This document shows positions 22,401-29,370 of a DNA stretch of 64,000 nucleotides, piece by piece. A program made the position numbers and the translations under genes. The notes beneath the pieces were generated by a model, which was given only the letters and a program-made list of their open reading frames with translations, made no database searches and was not told where the DNA came from. Source of the stretch: Hyalella azteca (lineage: Eukaryota; Arthropoda; Malacostraca; Amphipoda; Hyalellidae); assembly GCF_000764305.2 (NCBI RefSeq), contig NW_025945902.1, positions 1-64,000 of the forward strand. Direction: 5' to 3'. Position 1 is the stretch's first letter, and every line of letters begins with the position of its first letter.

Positions 22401-23669
22401 AAGTCCCCCCAGCGAGAGCTCCCCCGCCCCCTCACGAGGCGTGTCCCTGGACGGCAGCGCTGCTGAGGTCCTCTTCAACCCCGCCATCCCCGAGCATGTG
22501 CGCCACGCCCAGTCCAAGGTGGGACTTGTGGTCGAGATGCAGAGCGTCACATGGTGTGACAGCTGGTGCATCTGTAGTCGAGACTTCACATGGTGTCACA
22601 GCTAATGCATCTGTAGTCGAGACGTCACATGGTGTCACAGCTAATGCATCTGTAGTCGAGATGCCGAGCGTCANCGAGACGTCACATGGTGTCACAGCTA
22701 ATGCATCTGAACTATTCGCTCTGCTATAAAGTTTGCTCTTCACAAATGTTGTGAACTTCTCATTTGATGGCGATCATCTGTCACCGAAACTGCCCTTGAA
22801 CAGGAACCGAGTTGCTCGATGATTGTAGACCTGGCCTCGTGGAGTGCCCAGAGAGGGAAATCTTTATTGATTTATCTCATCGTACAAAATTTTTGGCGTT
22901 ATCTCCTTTTCTCAATATTACAGACTTTCCATGCATCTCTTGACGTTGATGTTTTCTCATGAATTCGTTTACAAGAATTTGCCAAGTTATCGACTCGGGT
23001 TCTAACCGCTGGTTTAACAAAATTTAGCTTTCTTATTGTTCACAGGAATGAGCTTCATTAGGTTTTCTAGCCCATTTTCTAGAATATGTTCTCTCAGCCT
23101 CGGTATTTTTAGCGCATTTTCTCATTTATGTAAAAAAGGCGCTATTATGCTCGTCATGTCCGTCCGTCCGTCCGTCCGTCTGTCTGTCCGTCCGTTACCA
23201 CGTTTTCGTCGACGAGAAAATGCGCTCTCTGTCATTCACTGCAGTGAGTATTGAGTTATATTTGAATGTATTTTTGTTCAGCTGGAGCACAGCATGTCGG
23301 AGCAGATCAGCGTGAGCTCGGCCCTGGAGCAAGACCACTTCGAGGGCGTCGAGAAGGAGGAGTGGACGGTCAGTTCTGTGGCTCATGACACTTGCTGTGT
23401 CGAGGCAGGGGATTGGGCTTGTAAATTATTGTTTTAATTCCTAAATGCTGCTGTAATGTGCTGATGATGCTCGACATTTTAGCGAAAATTATGTTGGTGA
23501 TAAAATCGCATCCTGAAAACCGGGTTTAGAACTTTTTCAGGTATTTTTTCTATTTCAACTAAGGAAAATAATTTCTTTTTACCCATAGTTAGTTATTCGT
23601 TTATGTACGAACGCACATTTTGTAATGCCAGACACTATTGACCGAGTGCGATGCTTGCAGGAGGACTAG
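4242..23669 (+). CDS. pod1: Coronin-7 / POD-1, tandem double WD40 coronin (23 coding exons)
   Basis: Actin-associated WD40 protein; family members act in the cytoplasm in actin/microtubule crosstalk or Golgi export. Coding exons: 4242-4401, 5326-5477, 6229-6415, 7203-7500, 7802-7929, 8425-8555, 9870-10016, 10264-10473, 11457-11594, 12325-12396, 12751-12846, 13760-13874, 14337-14450, 16231-16401, 16894-16994, 18382-18572, 18896-19034, 19410-19499, 21079-21195, 21925-22060, 22385-22518, 23282-23368, 23661-23669. All phases agree and give 3123 nt, 1040 residues, close to Drosophila POD1 and longer than human coronin-7. Residues 1-400 are the first propeller (start [15 protein letters not shown], end [19 protein letters not shown]), 402-600 the linker, 605-965 the second propeller ([28 protein letters not shown]), and the tail is acidic (EEWTED). 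Many splice junctions lie inside tandem repeats. Splice choices are inferred without RNA data. Confidence 0.95.
5326..5477 (+). CDS. pod1: pod1 coding exon 2
   Basis: Residues 54-104 of propeller 1, with [18 protein letters not shown] and LATGSTDAC, the classic coronin WD repeat. Donor gtcagt at 5478, phase 0. Confidence 0.93.
5800..6228 (+). repeat. Higher-order tandem repeat ending at the exon 3 acceptor
   Basis: Two alternating blocks of about 60 bases recur roughly three to four times, each with TTCAGTAAGAAAGCAACAAT and TGTAATAACAGTGTTC. The real acceptor (TTTGTGTTACAG at 6228) occupies the position that reads TTTATTTCGGTTCAG in the upstream copies, so the unit includes the splice-site region. 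Confidence 0.75.
6229..6415 (+). CDS. pod1: pod1 coding exon 3
   Basis: Residues 105-166, propeller 1 blades with [20 protein letters not shown] and [13 protein letters not shown]. Donor gtgggt at 6416 is weak but is the only one that keeps phase 1 with exon 4. Confidence 0.88.
6716..7202 (+). repeat. Tandem array of about nine units, each ending in an exon 4-like acceptor
   Basis: Units of about 52-55 bases each end in a pyrimidine-rich stretch and CAG followed by GCTG-like sequence, just like the true acceptor (CCCTCACAG|GCTGTCAG at 7202/7203). Most units also carry AAG|GTATCT nine bases into the unit, so each resembles a 9-nt microexon. Copies are diverged, so this is not a simple assembly stutter. 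Confidence 0.85.
7203..7500 (+). CDS. pod1: pod1 coding exon 4
   Basis: Residues 167-265: [43 protein letters not shown] and FDASTG, all strongly coronin-like. The exon is much more GC-rich than its flanking introns. Ends GG|gtacga, phase 2. Confidence 0.95.
7802..7929 (+). CDS. pod1: pod1 coding exon 5
   Basis: Residues 266-308: [20 protein letters not shown] and [17 protein letters not shown], the last blades of propeller 1. Acceptor ATGCCCAG at 7801, donor gttagt at 7930. Confidence 0.95.
8425..8555 (+). CDS. pod1: pod1 coding exon 6 (end lies in a 33-bp array)
   Basis: Residues 309-352: [21 protein letters not shown] and PITYQVPRK. The end is set at the first array donor (AAG|gtacgt at 8556), because PRK must join [12 protein letters not shown] of exon 7 in phase 0. 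A second in-frame donor exists at 8589, which would add 11 residues; donors further on are out of phase with exon 7 because of a 7-nt insertion in the second unit. Confidence 0.9.
8531..9690 (+). repeat. 33-bp minisatellite containing the exon 6 donor, about 30 copies plus degraded tail
   Basis: Each unit has about 24 bases of the exon 6 end (coding ITYQVPRK) plus the 5' splice site and first intron bases (gtacgtatc). Variants gtacgt, gtatgt and gtgcgt alternate. Because the period is 11 codons and the unit has no stop, long open frames appear on both strands across 8412-9597; these are artefacts of repetition. After about 9550 the units decay. Confidence 0.95.
9870..10016 (+). CDS. pod1: pod1 coding exon 7
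   Basis: Residues 353-401: [15 protein letters not shown] then SLDPGKRH, the conserved end of propeller 1. Acceptor TTTCAATCCCAG at 9869. The donor is GAG|gcaagt, so intron 7 is a GC-AG intron. Confidence 0.93.
10264..10473 (+). CDS. pod1: pod1 coding exon 8
   Basis: Residues 402-471, a polar, Pro/Ser-rich linker between the two propellers ([23 protein letters not shown]). Low conservation is normal for this linker. Phase 0 at both ends; donor gtacct. Confidence 0.85.
11095..11456 (+). repeat. 41-bp tandem array, each unit carrying an exon 9-like acceptor
   Basis: About eight units of the form TTGTTTGTCAG|CCGAGTATGGTGGT. The real junction reads TTTGTCAG|CCAAGCATGGTAGT at 11456/11457, so roughly the first 14 exon bases are inside the unit. 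An upstream acceptor would read into a stop codon within one unit. Confidence 0.9.
11457..11594 (+). CDS. pod1: pod1 coding exon 9
   Basis: Residues 472-517, linker: [18 protein letters not shown] and [10 protein letters not shown]. Donor gtgcca at 11595, phase 0. Confidence 0.85.
11618..11823 (+). repeat. 103-bp tandem duplication in intron 9
   Basis: Two copies starting CATTTCAATG at 11618 and 11721. They begin about 25 bases inside the intron and do not contain the donor. Confidence 0.8.
12325..12396 (+). CDS. pod1: pod1 coding exon 10
   Basis: Residues 518-541 ([14 protein letters not shown] to LDHEV). A small linker exon, flanked by a TTGAATTGCAG acceptor and gtgagc donor, both phase 0. 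It is supported by splice sites and open phase rather than by strong conservation, so it could be a cassette exon. Confidence 0.65.
12751..12846 (+). CDS. pod1: pod1 coding exon 11
   Basis: Residues 542-573: [15 protein letters not shown] then KKESE, a charged, helical linker segment. Acceptor TTGTTACAG, donor gttagt. Confidence 0.85.
13330..13759 (+). repeat. 30-bp tandem array ending at the exon 12 acceptor
   Basis: About 14 units such as GAGTTTGTAACGTGAGATCC followed by TTTGCCTCAG. Each ends in a CAG acceptor-like triplet; the final CAG (CCTATGGCTCAG, 13759) is the true one. The exon itself is not part of the unit beyond one base. Confidence 0.9.
13760..13874 (+). CDS. pod1: pod1 coding exon 12
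   Basis: Residues 574-611: [14 protein letters not shown] to ATTRSRSF, the end of the linker. Donor gtgcga at 13875, phase 1, joins to give [15 protein letters not shown]. Confidence 0.8.
14050..14275 (+). repeat. 14-bp tandem array in intron 12
   Basis: About 16 units of TTCTAGTTTTACCG with variants. Each unit has a pyrimidine-rich TTCTAG, so the array presents many weak acceptor-like sites about 60 bases before the true acceptor at 14336. Confidence 0.9.
14337..14450 (+). CDS. pod1: pod1 coding exon 13
   Basis: Residues 612-649: [19 protein letters not shown] and [11 protein letters not shown], the conserved opening of the second coronin propeller. Donor T|gtgagt at 14451, phase 1. Confidence 0.92.
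14500..14790. repeat. 36-bp palindromic minisatellite in intron 13
   Basis: Units combine GTTCCTAGGAAC (perfect 12-base palindrome) and AGTTCCTCTAGGAACT (7-base arms). About seven units. The array starts some 50 bases after the exon 13 donor and could form stacked hairpins or cruciforms. Confidence 0.9.
15785..16230 (+). repeat. 35-bp tandem array with repeated exon 14 acceptor
   Basis: About twelve units of GCAACAGACCAAGGCCTAAC then TTAATATTCGTGCAG. The true junction is TTCGTGCAG|GCAACAGCG at 16230/16231, so the first seven exon bases belong to the unit. Some units are shortened (TCCTTAAGGTTGG form). Confidence 0.92.
16231..16401 (+). CDS. pod1: pod1 coding exon 14
   Basis: Residues 650-706: [18 protein letters not shown] and [14 protein letters not shown], blades 1-2 of propeller 2. 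Donor G|gtcaga at 16402, phase 1. Confidence 0.93.
16370..16790 (+). repeat. Exon 14 3' end, donor and intron start duplicated in three tandem copies
   Basis: The last about 30 exon bases (CCTTCGACGAGCACCGCC and on), the donor gtcaga and about 125 intron bases recur. Donor positions are 16402, 16561 and 16716, so units are about 155-159 bp. Copies two and three have point changes such as GAACACCGCC. Confidence 0.92.
16894..16994 (+). CDS. pod1: pod1 coding exon 15
   Basis: Residues 707-740: [17 protein letters not shown], a clear WD blade ending in LW-R. Acceptor TTCGTGTCCAG at 16893; donor AAG|gtatac is the first of a 31-bp array. Confidence 0.93.
16980..17262 (+). repeat. 31-bp tandem array of the exon 15 donor, about nine copies
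   Basis: Units read CCTCTGATAAG|gtatacatgcctctaccaca, holding the last 11 or so exon bases and the donor. Copies are nearly identical; one reads GATATG|gtatac and loses the AAG context. A 31-bp shift per copy would break the frame, so only the first donor gives the coronin product. Confidence 0.93.
17690..17906 (+). repeat. GGATTATTACC-type minisatellite broken by an N
   Basis: Irregular units combine CCCTGGAAGATTACCATGG and ATTATTACC. The array stops abruptly at an undetermined base (17907), after which unrelated sequence begins, so its real length is unknown. Confidence 0.85.
18013..18050. other. Nextera mate-pair junction adapter (assembly contaminant)
   Basis: Positions 18013-18031 are CTGTCTCTTATACACATCT, the 19-base Tn5 mosaic end used in Nextera libraries, followed directly by its exact reverse complement at 18032-18050. 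This 38-base palindrome is the circularisation junction of Nextera mate-pair libraries. It is very unlikely to be natural, so sequence on one or both sides (about 17908-18150) may be joined wrongly. Confidence 0.96.
18192..18381 (+). repeat. 53-62-bp tandem array with repeated exon 16 acceptor
   Basis: Three upstream copies of TTGCCGTGCAG|GTGTTCTCGATGTCGTGG precede the true junction at 18381/18382. Between 18 and 27 exon bases (coding VFSMSW) are inside the unit, plus AATGATCTCATTGTG from the intron. Confidence 0.92.
18382..18572 (+). CDS. pod1: pod1 coding exon 16
   Basis: Residues 741-803: [27 protein letters not shown] and [17 protein letters not shown], core blades of propeller 2. Very GC-rich. 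Donor AA|gtcagt at 18573, phase 2. Confidence 0.95.
18896..19034 (+). CDS. pod1: pod1 coding exon 17
   Basis: Residues 804-850: [15 protein letters not shown] and [18 protein letters not shown], matching the POD-1/coronin-7 second propeller. Acceptor GAGCGCAG at 18895, donor AAG|gtacta at 19035. Confidence 0.94.
18999..19264 (+). repeat. 133-bp tandem duplication spanning the exon 17 donor
   Basis: The last 36 exon bases (from GACCCTGACTCCTGTACC), the donor gtacta and about 97 intron bases occur twice; donors are at 19035 and 19168. The exon part is identical in both copies, the intron part has a few differences. 133 is not a multiple of three. Confidence 0.95.
19410..19499 (+). CDS. pod1: pod1 coding exon 18
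   Basis: Residues 851-880: [11 protein letters not shown] and [16 protein letters not shown], highly typical of POD-1. Donor gtaaat at 19500, phase 0. Confidence 0.94.
19930..20845 (+). repeat. 48-bp tandem array of exon 19-like acceptors, about 18 copies
   Basis: Units read GGCCTGACGTTGCCAAATAG ACCCAGGACTTATGTTCTAA CCATGCAG. The true junction (CTAACCGTGCAG|GGCCTGACG at 21078/21079) carries the same 12-base acceptor and first nine exon bases, but lies some 230 bases beyond the array. The downstream half is open in one frame (20407-20946) because 48 is a multiple of three; that frame stops at 20944, before exon 19. Confidence 0.92.
21079..21195 (+). CDS. pod1: pod1 coding exon 19
   Basis: Residues 881-919: [20 protein letters not shown] and [13 protein letters not shown], the end of the second propeller. 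Donor gtgaga at 21196. Confidence 0.95.
21925..22060 (+). CDS. pod1: pod1 coding exon 20
   Basis: Residues 920-964: [24 protein letters not shown] and LQPADMDT, the family's post-propeller motif. Acceptor TTTGTTTGCAG, donor C|gtcagt, phase 1. Confidence 0.94.
22385..22518 (+). CDS. pod1: pod1 coding exon 21
   Basis: Residues 965-1009, a Ser/Pro-rich stretch followed by [17 protein letters not shown]. Acceptor TGTACGACAG is poor in pyrimidines but keeps phase. Donor gtggga at 22519. Confidence 0.85.
22519..22710 (+). repeat. About 46-bp tandem array just after the exon 21 donor, broken by an N
   Basis: Four units of the type GTCGAGACGTCACATGGTGT then CACAGCTAATGCATCTGTA. An undetermined base at 22674 sits at a unit border, so the copy number is uncertain. 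The donor itself is about 12 bases upstream of the first unit. Confidence 0.85.
23113..23261 (+). mobile_element. Structured dispersed element, copy A (intron 22 of pod1)
   Basis: Begins CGCATTTTCTCATTTATG, has a TCCG/TCTG tetranucleotide core, then GAGAAAATGCG (inverted repeat of the start) and a palindromic CACTGCAGTG before GAGTTATA. It ends only about 20 bases before the exon 22 acceptor, so it may contribute its pyrimidine context. Other copies are at 33719, 39855 and 60796. Confidence 0.85.
23282..23368 (+). CDS. pod1: pod1 coding exon 22
   Basis: Residues 1010-1038: [18 protein letters not shown] and EGVEKEEWT, the acidic C-terminal region. Acceptor TTTTTGTTCAG at 23281, donor gtcagt at 23369, phase 0. 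Confidence 0.9.
23661..23669 (+). CDS. pod1: pod1 coding exon 23, last two codons and stop
   Basis: GAG GAC TAG after a CTTGCAG acceptor completes an EEWTED end, resembling the acidic tryptophan-containing tail of coronin-7 proteins. If exon 22 were instead read through its donor, translation would run into intron sequence. The 3' UTR follows; I could not assign a polyadenylation signal. Confidence 0.8.
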   Translation, partial: ED

Positions 23670-25377
23670 TGGGGAGCGTGGGCCACGCCATCCATGCAAT
23701 CCACGCGCCACGCCATACACGCAATCCACGCACACGCACCTGGAGGCCCAGTGATGGAGGCCAAAGCATCACATTCTCAGTGATGCTCGAGCTGGACCAT
23801 AGTCTTGTTTGTCGCTTTCTTCGCTCTCACACTCATTAAGAGTGAAGTTCCTCTTACGAAAATAATGAACGGGTGAAAATTTATCGAAAAGTTCTGCTGT
23901 CGTTCCTTTCTGCACATGACATCCTCGGGGTTCCGTGGGAAAGATTGTTCGTTATCCTCATTTTCAACTTCCAGTTTTCCAATTTTAGTATTACGAGTGT
24001 TATTTATTTACTGCGCCACTAAACCATCTTCAATGTCACTCCTACATATGCCTTTTTTTATCTTTATATCGATTATCGAGCTTCATTAATTGCCTATTAA
24101 GCGAGAATTTATGAGCAAGGGAAATTTATCTGCTGCTCCAGTTTTCTTCCACTGTGAACGATTTTCAACAAAAATTATTCATGCATGTTTTCAAATATTA
24201 ATTTTTGTTGTATGAAATACTCATTGCCGCGCAATGATCTCGTCGAGGAGCTCGAAAGTGCCTCCTGGATTTGACGCTCTCTATCTCTGATGCTGCGTCT
24301 CTGAGAAGAACAAAGATACGATGAAGGTTGTGGCTATCCATAACAGTTGAATTTCTGCTTATCAGTTTGTTCGATTGTGCTTTATTATTGTTATTATGCT
24401 TTAATTAACGATGGATTTTGTGATGCCTTATTTATTATATTTACGTTTCAATATTTATTACTTTAGTAATGCTTGGGGCATAATTATTTTATTTCAAGTA
24501 TTTTGTTTAACGCGTGCTGCATTCATACTCGTATTGTATAATTTGTATTGTGTAGCAGTTCGAATTTTGAACTGTGAACTGGCCATTGAAAATTACACGT
24601 TTCTAATTTTCTATATTCAGTTTGAAGCTCGCGCTGAGACTGGACAGCCATTCCTATGTGTTATGTACGCTTGCTTGTTGTGATGGCTCGGAAAATTATT
24701 ATGCTATTGCTCTTTATTTATGATGGCATCAGAATCATGCAATCTATAAGCATCGGTCTGATGAATTATTTCAACAGTTGAATTGTAATGTTAGACTGCA
24801 TTTACCACGAACTGTATCAGTTTGCAATGCTGGGAGTTAGAAAAGAGACAAAGTTCTCTTTGTTCGCACTGTGTCTCGTTGCCCTAGCGCAGCGATGTCA
24901 CGTTTCTTGACTGCCAATAGTGCCACAGAATATTTCTTGCCAATACTCACTCATAGTCTTGTTCGTGATGTGTTTTGTGTTACTGAAGCTTCGTCCTGAG
25001 CGAGGTTATTCTCTCTCCGGCTTGTGTTGGAGGTTTCCACTGGAAACTTCGCCTTGCATTGATATTATACTTGTGTCTTTGTAAGCCTTTAGATGCTTTC
25101 CTTCGTGGGCCGAGCTTTATTAAATTAAATTTATTAATTATTTCAATTTGTCATGTCAGATGCACACTACCAATCCATGTATTTGCGATTCCATTACTTT
25201 TTTTTACTTGATCAAGCGAACAACAGATGTGCGCCTCATCAGACCACTTCATTTGTTTCATTTTCTCTTTGTCGTTTAACAAATAATTGTCTTTCATGAA
25301 CTGGAAATCAAGAATAGATGAGCTGCAATGGGCCTCCTTTCAAGGGACCAGAGACATGCGCGGTGTGTGCTGGAGGC

Positions 25378-25680
25378 CGTTCACTCAACGCGAAGTTCCA
25401 GACGTTGCCGGTCGCAGGTCTGGAACGCGCAGTTCCAGACGTTGCCAGTTGCAGGTCTTTAACGCGCAGTTCCAGACGTTGCCAGTTGCAGGTCTTTAAC
25501 GCGCAGTTCCAGACGTTGACGGTCGCAGGTCTTTAACGCGCAGTTCCTGACGTTGCCGGTTGCAGGTCTGGAACGCGCAGTTCCAGACGTTGCCGGTTGC
25601 AGGTCTGGAACGCGCAGTTCCAGACGTTGCCGGTCGCAGGTCTGGAACGCAAAGTTCCAGACCTTAGAGTTCCACTCGCA
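25378..25680. repeat. 37-bp minisatellite with hairpin-forming unit
   Basis: About eight units of GCAGGTCTGGAACGCGCAGT then TCCAGACGTTGCCGGTC. In several units GTCTGGAAC and GTTCCAGAC form perfect 9-base arms around a 5-base loop; others read GTCTTTAAC and have weaker arms. GC-rich island in AT-rich DNA. Confidence 0.9.
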
Positions 25681-27912
25681 CAATATCACTAGTCATAATA
25701 ACTCCTTAGGATAAAGCGTTATATTTAGGCGTTGCGCACACACAAAGCATTTGGTCAATTCGGACAATAAGGCCCTAGACTTAAGATGGTCGTTTTTGTA
25801 CCTCTTAAATTTAGCATCACCAAATAATCCCGCCGGCTTGCTGTCCTGTCAACTCGAGTGCCTCAATCATTATTTATTATCTTGACTCTCGAAATTGTTT
25901 CATTCAATTTATACAGCGAAGAATAATGCCTATGTGAAAATGAAGTATAAATGCGAGGGAGTCGAGGGATGCTTTCAGGTCTCCCTCGTTGTATCAGAGG
26001 CCAAATTATCGGGCCTGATGAAAATGGATCGCAACTCAATTGACGACATTTGGCACGCGGTGCTCGCATTGACAGTGGGTTGCTGTGCGGTTAAAAGTTT
26101 GCTATATTTTTTCATGCATTTTGTAGCATTACTGAATATCCTAAGACTTCTAACGTAAGTCATAATTCGCTTAATTTTTTTCTATTCGCAATCGGCATTC
26201 CTGTTCTTGACGTAGTGCGTGAGTTGGGCATCTAATCCCGATCCATTTCTCATTGTTGCTTATCAGGCAAACTATCAGATTGAGGTTTCGTGAATTCATG
26301 AATTATTTCTTGAATTCATTGCTGCAATTTCCCCATATTTGAAACGAATATTTGTGCCTACGCTGAGTCACGCCCGCCTCATTCCATTTATCTGCCTGGC
26401 ATTGTTCTTCATTTTTCTTCTGTTTTTCCTGTTAGGATTTCTCTTTTAAAAATTGTTTGTTCGTAAATGCCTCAGAATGATATTAAAATTGTCCAAAGAA
26501 TGGCTTAGTATTAACATCTGTGATTCTATTCTAAATCCTATTGATTATTTTCGTTTATATTTACCTAATAAGCCACTGTCTTCAACCAAAGACCATTCCA
26601 TATACTCGTGCAGTCTTTGCCCTGCAACTGCAATAACTAACCAAAGGCTCCAAAGGTCTGATATTCGTCTTTGAAGATGGTTAATAGTCTACATATTTGA
26701 CGGTGCATCCATGGCAACCTCAGAGCAACGAATAAAATTTTGCGTGATCCCTATGGCGATCTCATAGCTTCACACCATCTCTACTTCTGATAATTGTGTG
26801 TGAAGCTGCATTGCGATAACTGCTATCGTAATCTGTGTAATATTTGTATGAGAGCTACCATGTGTTTGAAGCTGCATTAAGTTCTGTGTAATGTTTGTAT
26901 GAGAGCTACCATGCTTGCCTCGCTGCCAGTGTCTGATCAGTATTTCTAGTGCATTCCTCGATGTTCGAGTTCCTTGCAGGAACGCTCTTTCCATATTGCC
27001 GGCACGTTCCCATAGCATTCGTGCCAATACTCTTGCTGTGTTTAGGTTGAGAATAGCGGAGTTTGCCATACATGCCGTCGACAGCAAGAGTTTCATCCGT
27101 AGTACAAGAATGGTTCTAGAGCGCATTATTGCAAGACAAATAGTAGCCTTAGTGTATTTAAGGTCATCCATAGTTACTCTAATGTTAATCGTACCGCTTT
27201 TTACATGTAGCGTTTGCATTTTATACATGACGCTGTCCGTAGCATATAAAATATAGGCTTTTCTTACATTTTAATCGCTATACATTTAATCATTTACATT
27301 TAAGCGCCATTTGCAATCAATTATTCAGTTGTGCTTGGTTCATTTTTTATTTTTTTGCTGAAGTAAGATTAATATTTATTGAAGCTTTGCTATTTATGTC
27401 CCGTCTTGGCACCATTAAGTGCTGTAGTCTGGTGTAGTATTGAGTTTTGAATTCTGCATTTCACGCAATCGCCTGATTATGAAATTGTTCTATATCTCGA
27501 GAATACTTTTTGGCTGTATTGATATGGCTACAAAATTATCTTTAAAATCGTTGTGGCTTTGATATTCGTCACGGGTTATCACTCTGGATTCCAAATCTAA
27601 AGGAGTTTGAATTTTTTATAAGGACGTTTTGCATCCTAGAAATGTTCGTTTATGAGTGGACTGATGGACAATCTCTTGACAGACCATCAGTGCAGGACTC
27701 ACTTGTATCCAATACATTTATGCGAAGAAGGAAGTGATCATTCGCGCAGAATTTACATGTAACAATAAAGCAGCGAAAACGAATTCAGCTTCGAAAGTCT
27801 TTGCCTCATTATTGACCTAAGAACTCGTTAAGGTTCTTCTATGATATCCCTCTACTACGTTCGCGCTGTTTTAAATTTCATAAGTACTTATATTATCAGT
27901 CTGTTTATATCG

Positions 27913-28034
27913 CAAATTCACAAGGAATTTAAAAGCAAAGAAAACTCCAAGCAAATTCACCATATCGATGTTCAATATCGATATGGTGAATTTGATTGGC
28001 GGTTTTTTTTGCTTTTAAATTCCTCTTGAATTTC
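27913..28034. repeat. Long near-perfect palindrome (about 57-bp arms)
   Basis: The left arm (AAGGAATTTAAAAGCAAAG through CACCATATCGAT) pairs with the right arm (ATATCGATATGGTG through CTTTTAAATTCCTCTTG) around a loop of about five bases. A few mismatches and small indels. Could be a MITE with almost no internal sequence or a recent inverted duplication. Confidence 0.85.
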
Positions 28035-29214
28035 ATGTTTATTTTGAAATGCTTGTTTTGAAATTTTTGCAATGGTTTCTACAATAATAGTTTATTATTT
28101 TGCTAACATTATATGCGTGTCACGATGCAAATTTTTCATTATCCTGACAAATACGTGGGCGATTTTTCTGTTGAGTCCCTAGGGAAGGAATACACGTTCT
28201 CCATGTTGCCGAACAGCACTGCGACAACTCAACATTCGCCCCTAGGAATTGTTGATTAAACAAGCTCGATATTGGTTCGTCACTGACGTTTTGGTCACTG
28301 AAAACTAAACCGTAGTCGCACGTTACGCTGAACGAGGTTGACAGGAGGGAAGTAATCAAGAGGAAAGTTTGATTGCATGCGAGGAATTGAGAAGCTCGAA
28401 ATTCGTCCCGTAGCTTGCAGAAGAACGGAGAAGGATTTTGATTTAAATTGGTGAAGTTTAACGGAACAATTGGCCGTTGAAAATTGTTATAAGACTGAAT
28501 CAGCCTTACACTACGTATGTGGTTGTGCCGCCGTTTCATATATTTTTTCATTTAAAAATTAAAAGGCTGCAAATCCGCTTGACCAGCTCAAGATGCTTCA
28601 CTAAGCCCACGCTGTGAATTTATTGCCGGTTAAAAACTGGGTTGAGCGTAATTATGATTGCTTAATAACTGTTAATTAGGTGAGCTCAGTTGGCGAATCA
28701 AACGCTGATGCTATTCGGGCTCATGAGGAAAATGTTCGTCAGACATGCGTTATGTCCAGTGAAGAAATGAAACTACTTCGAATTTCCCTTGACTTTAATT
28801 GTAAACCAGTCATAAACACGAAAAACTCCTTCCTATTCATCAAAATCAAATATTTATAAATAAGGAAAGAATCTATCGATAATGTGATGAAGCACATGCG
28901 CCACTAAAACCTGGTACATTCTTTACAAGGTTAAAAAGAAACTTTACTATCAATATAATTAAGAAGCACCATTTGGGACAGCTATATACATTTCACGGTC
29001 CAATACGTCAGCACATCAGGCCCAAGAGATCCTAGGTTGTAAGGGCGTATTTTCTCAACTAAAATTGGTAATTTGGGTGGGTAGCTAGAGGTCAGTATAG
29101 CCCAAGTCCACAGTGCGATTCATATACCTTCCCGAGCGTAACGCAGCCGGGCATCTTCACGGCTTTTGACACAAAGCGCCCACCACAACAGAGCCGTTCA
29201 GTCACAGGCACTGA

Positions 29215-29370
29215 TTCACAGCGCCGGAGCACAACTGGCCGGAGCGCAGCAGGCCCTACCTACAACGCCTCATCCCGGCCCTACTCCTAACCTAACCTAA
29301 CCTAACCTAACCTGCGCCTGTTGCGGTAGGACCTGTTGCGCTCCGGCCAGTTGTGCTCCGGCGCTGTGAA
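29215..29370. mobile_element. Foldback element with 46-bp arms around a CCTAA array
   Basis: Arms at 29215-29260 and 29325-29370 are inverted repeats matching at 44 of 46 positions (TTCACAGCGCCGGAGCACAA at the outer left). Between them is an array of five CCTAA units (29286-29312), the arthropod telomeric motif TTAGG on the other strand. Weaker similarity continues outward for about 35 bases on each side. Confidence 0.8.

Noticed and set aside
26770..27256. Overlapping open frames on both strands (152 and 113 codons)
   Set aside because: No recognised motif, composition differs little from flanks, no splice context I could support. Left unannotated.
28120..28551. 143-codon minus-strand open frame
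   Set aside because: No similarity I recognise; likely chance in a stop-poor stretch.
29286..29312. True telomere or chromosome end
   Set aside because: Only five CCTAA units, with non-telomeric sequence on both sides; interstitial.
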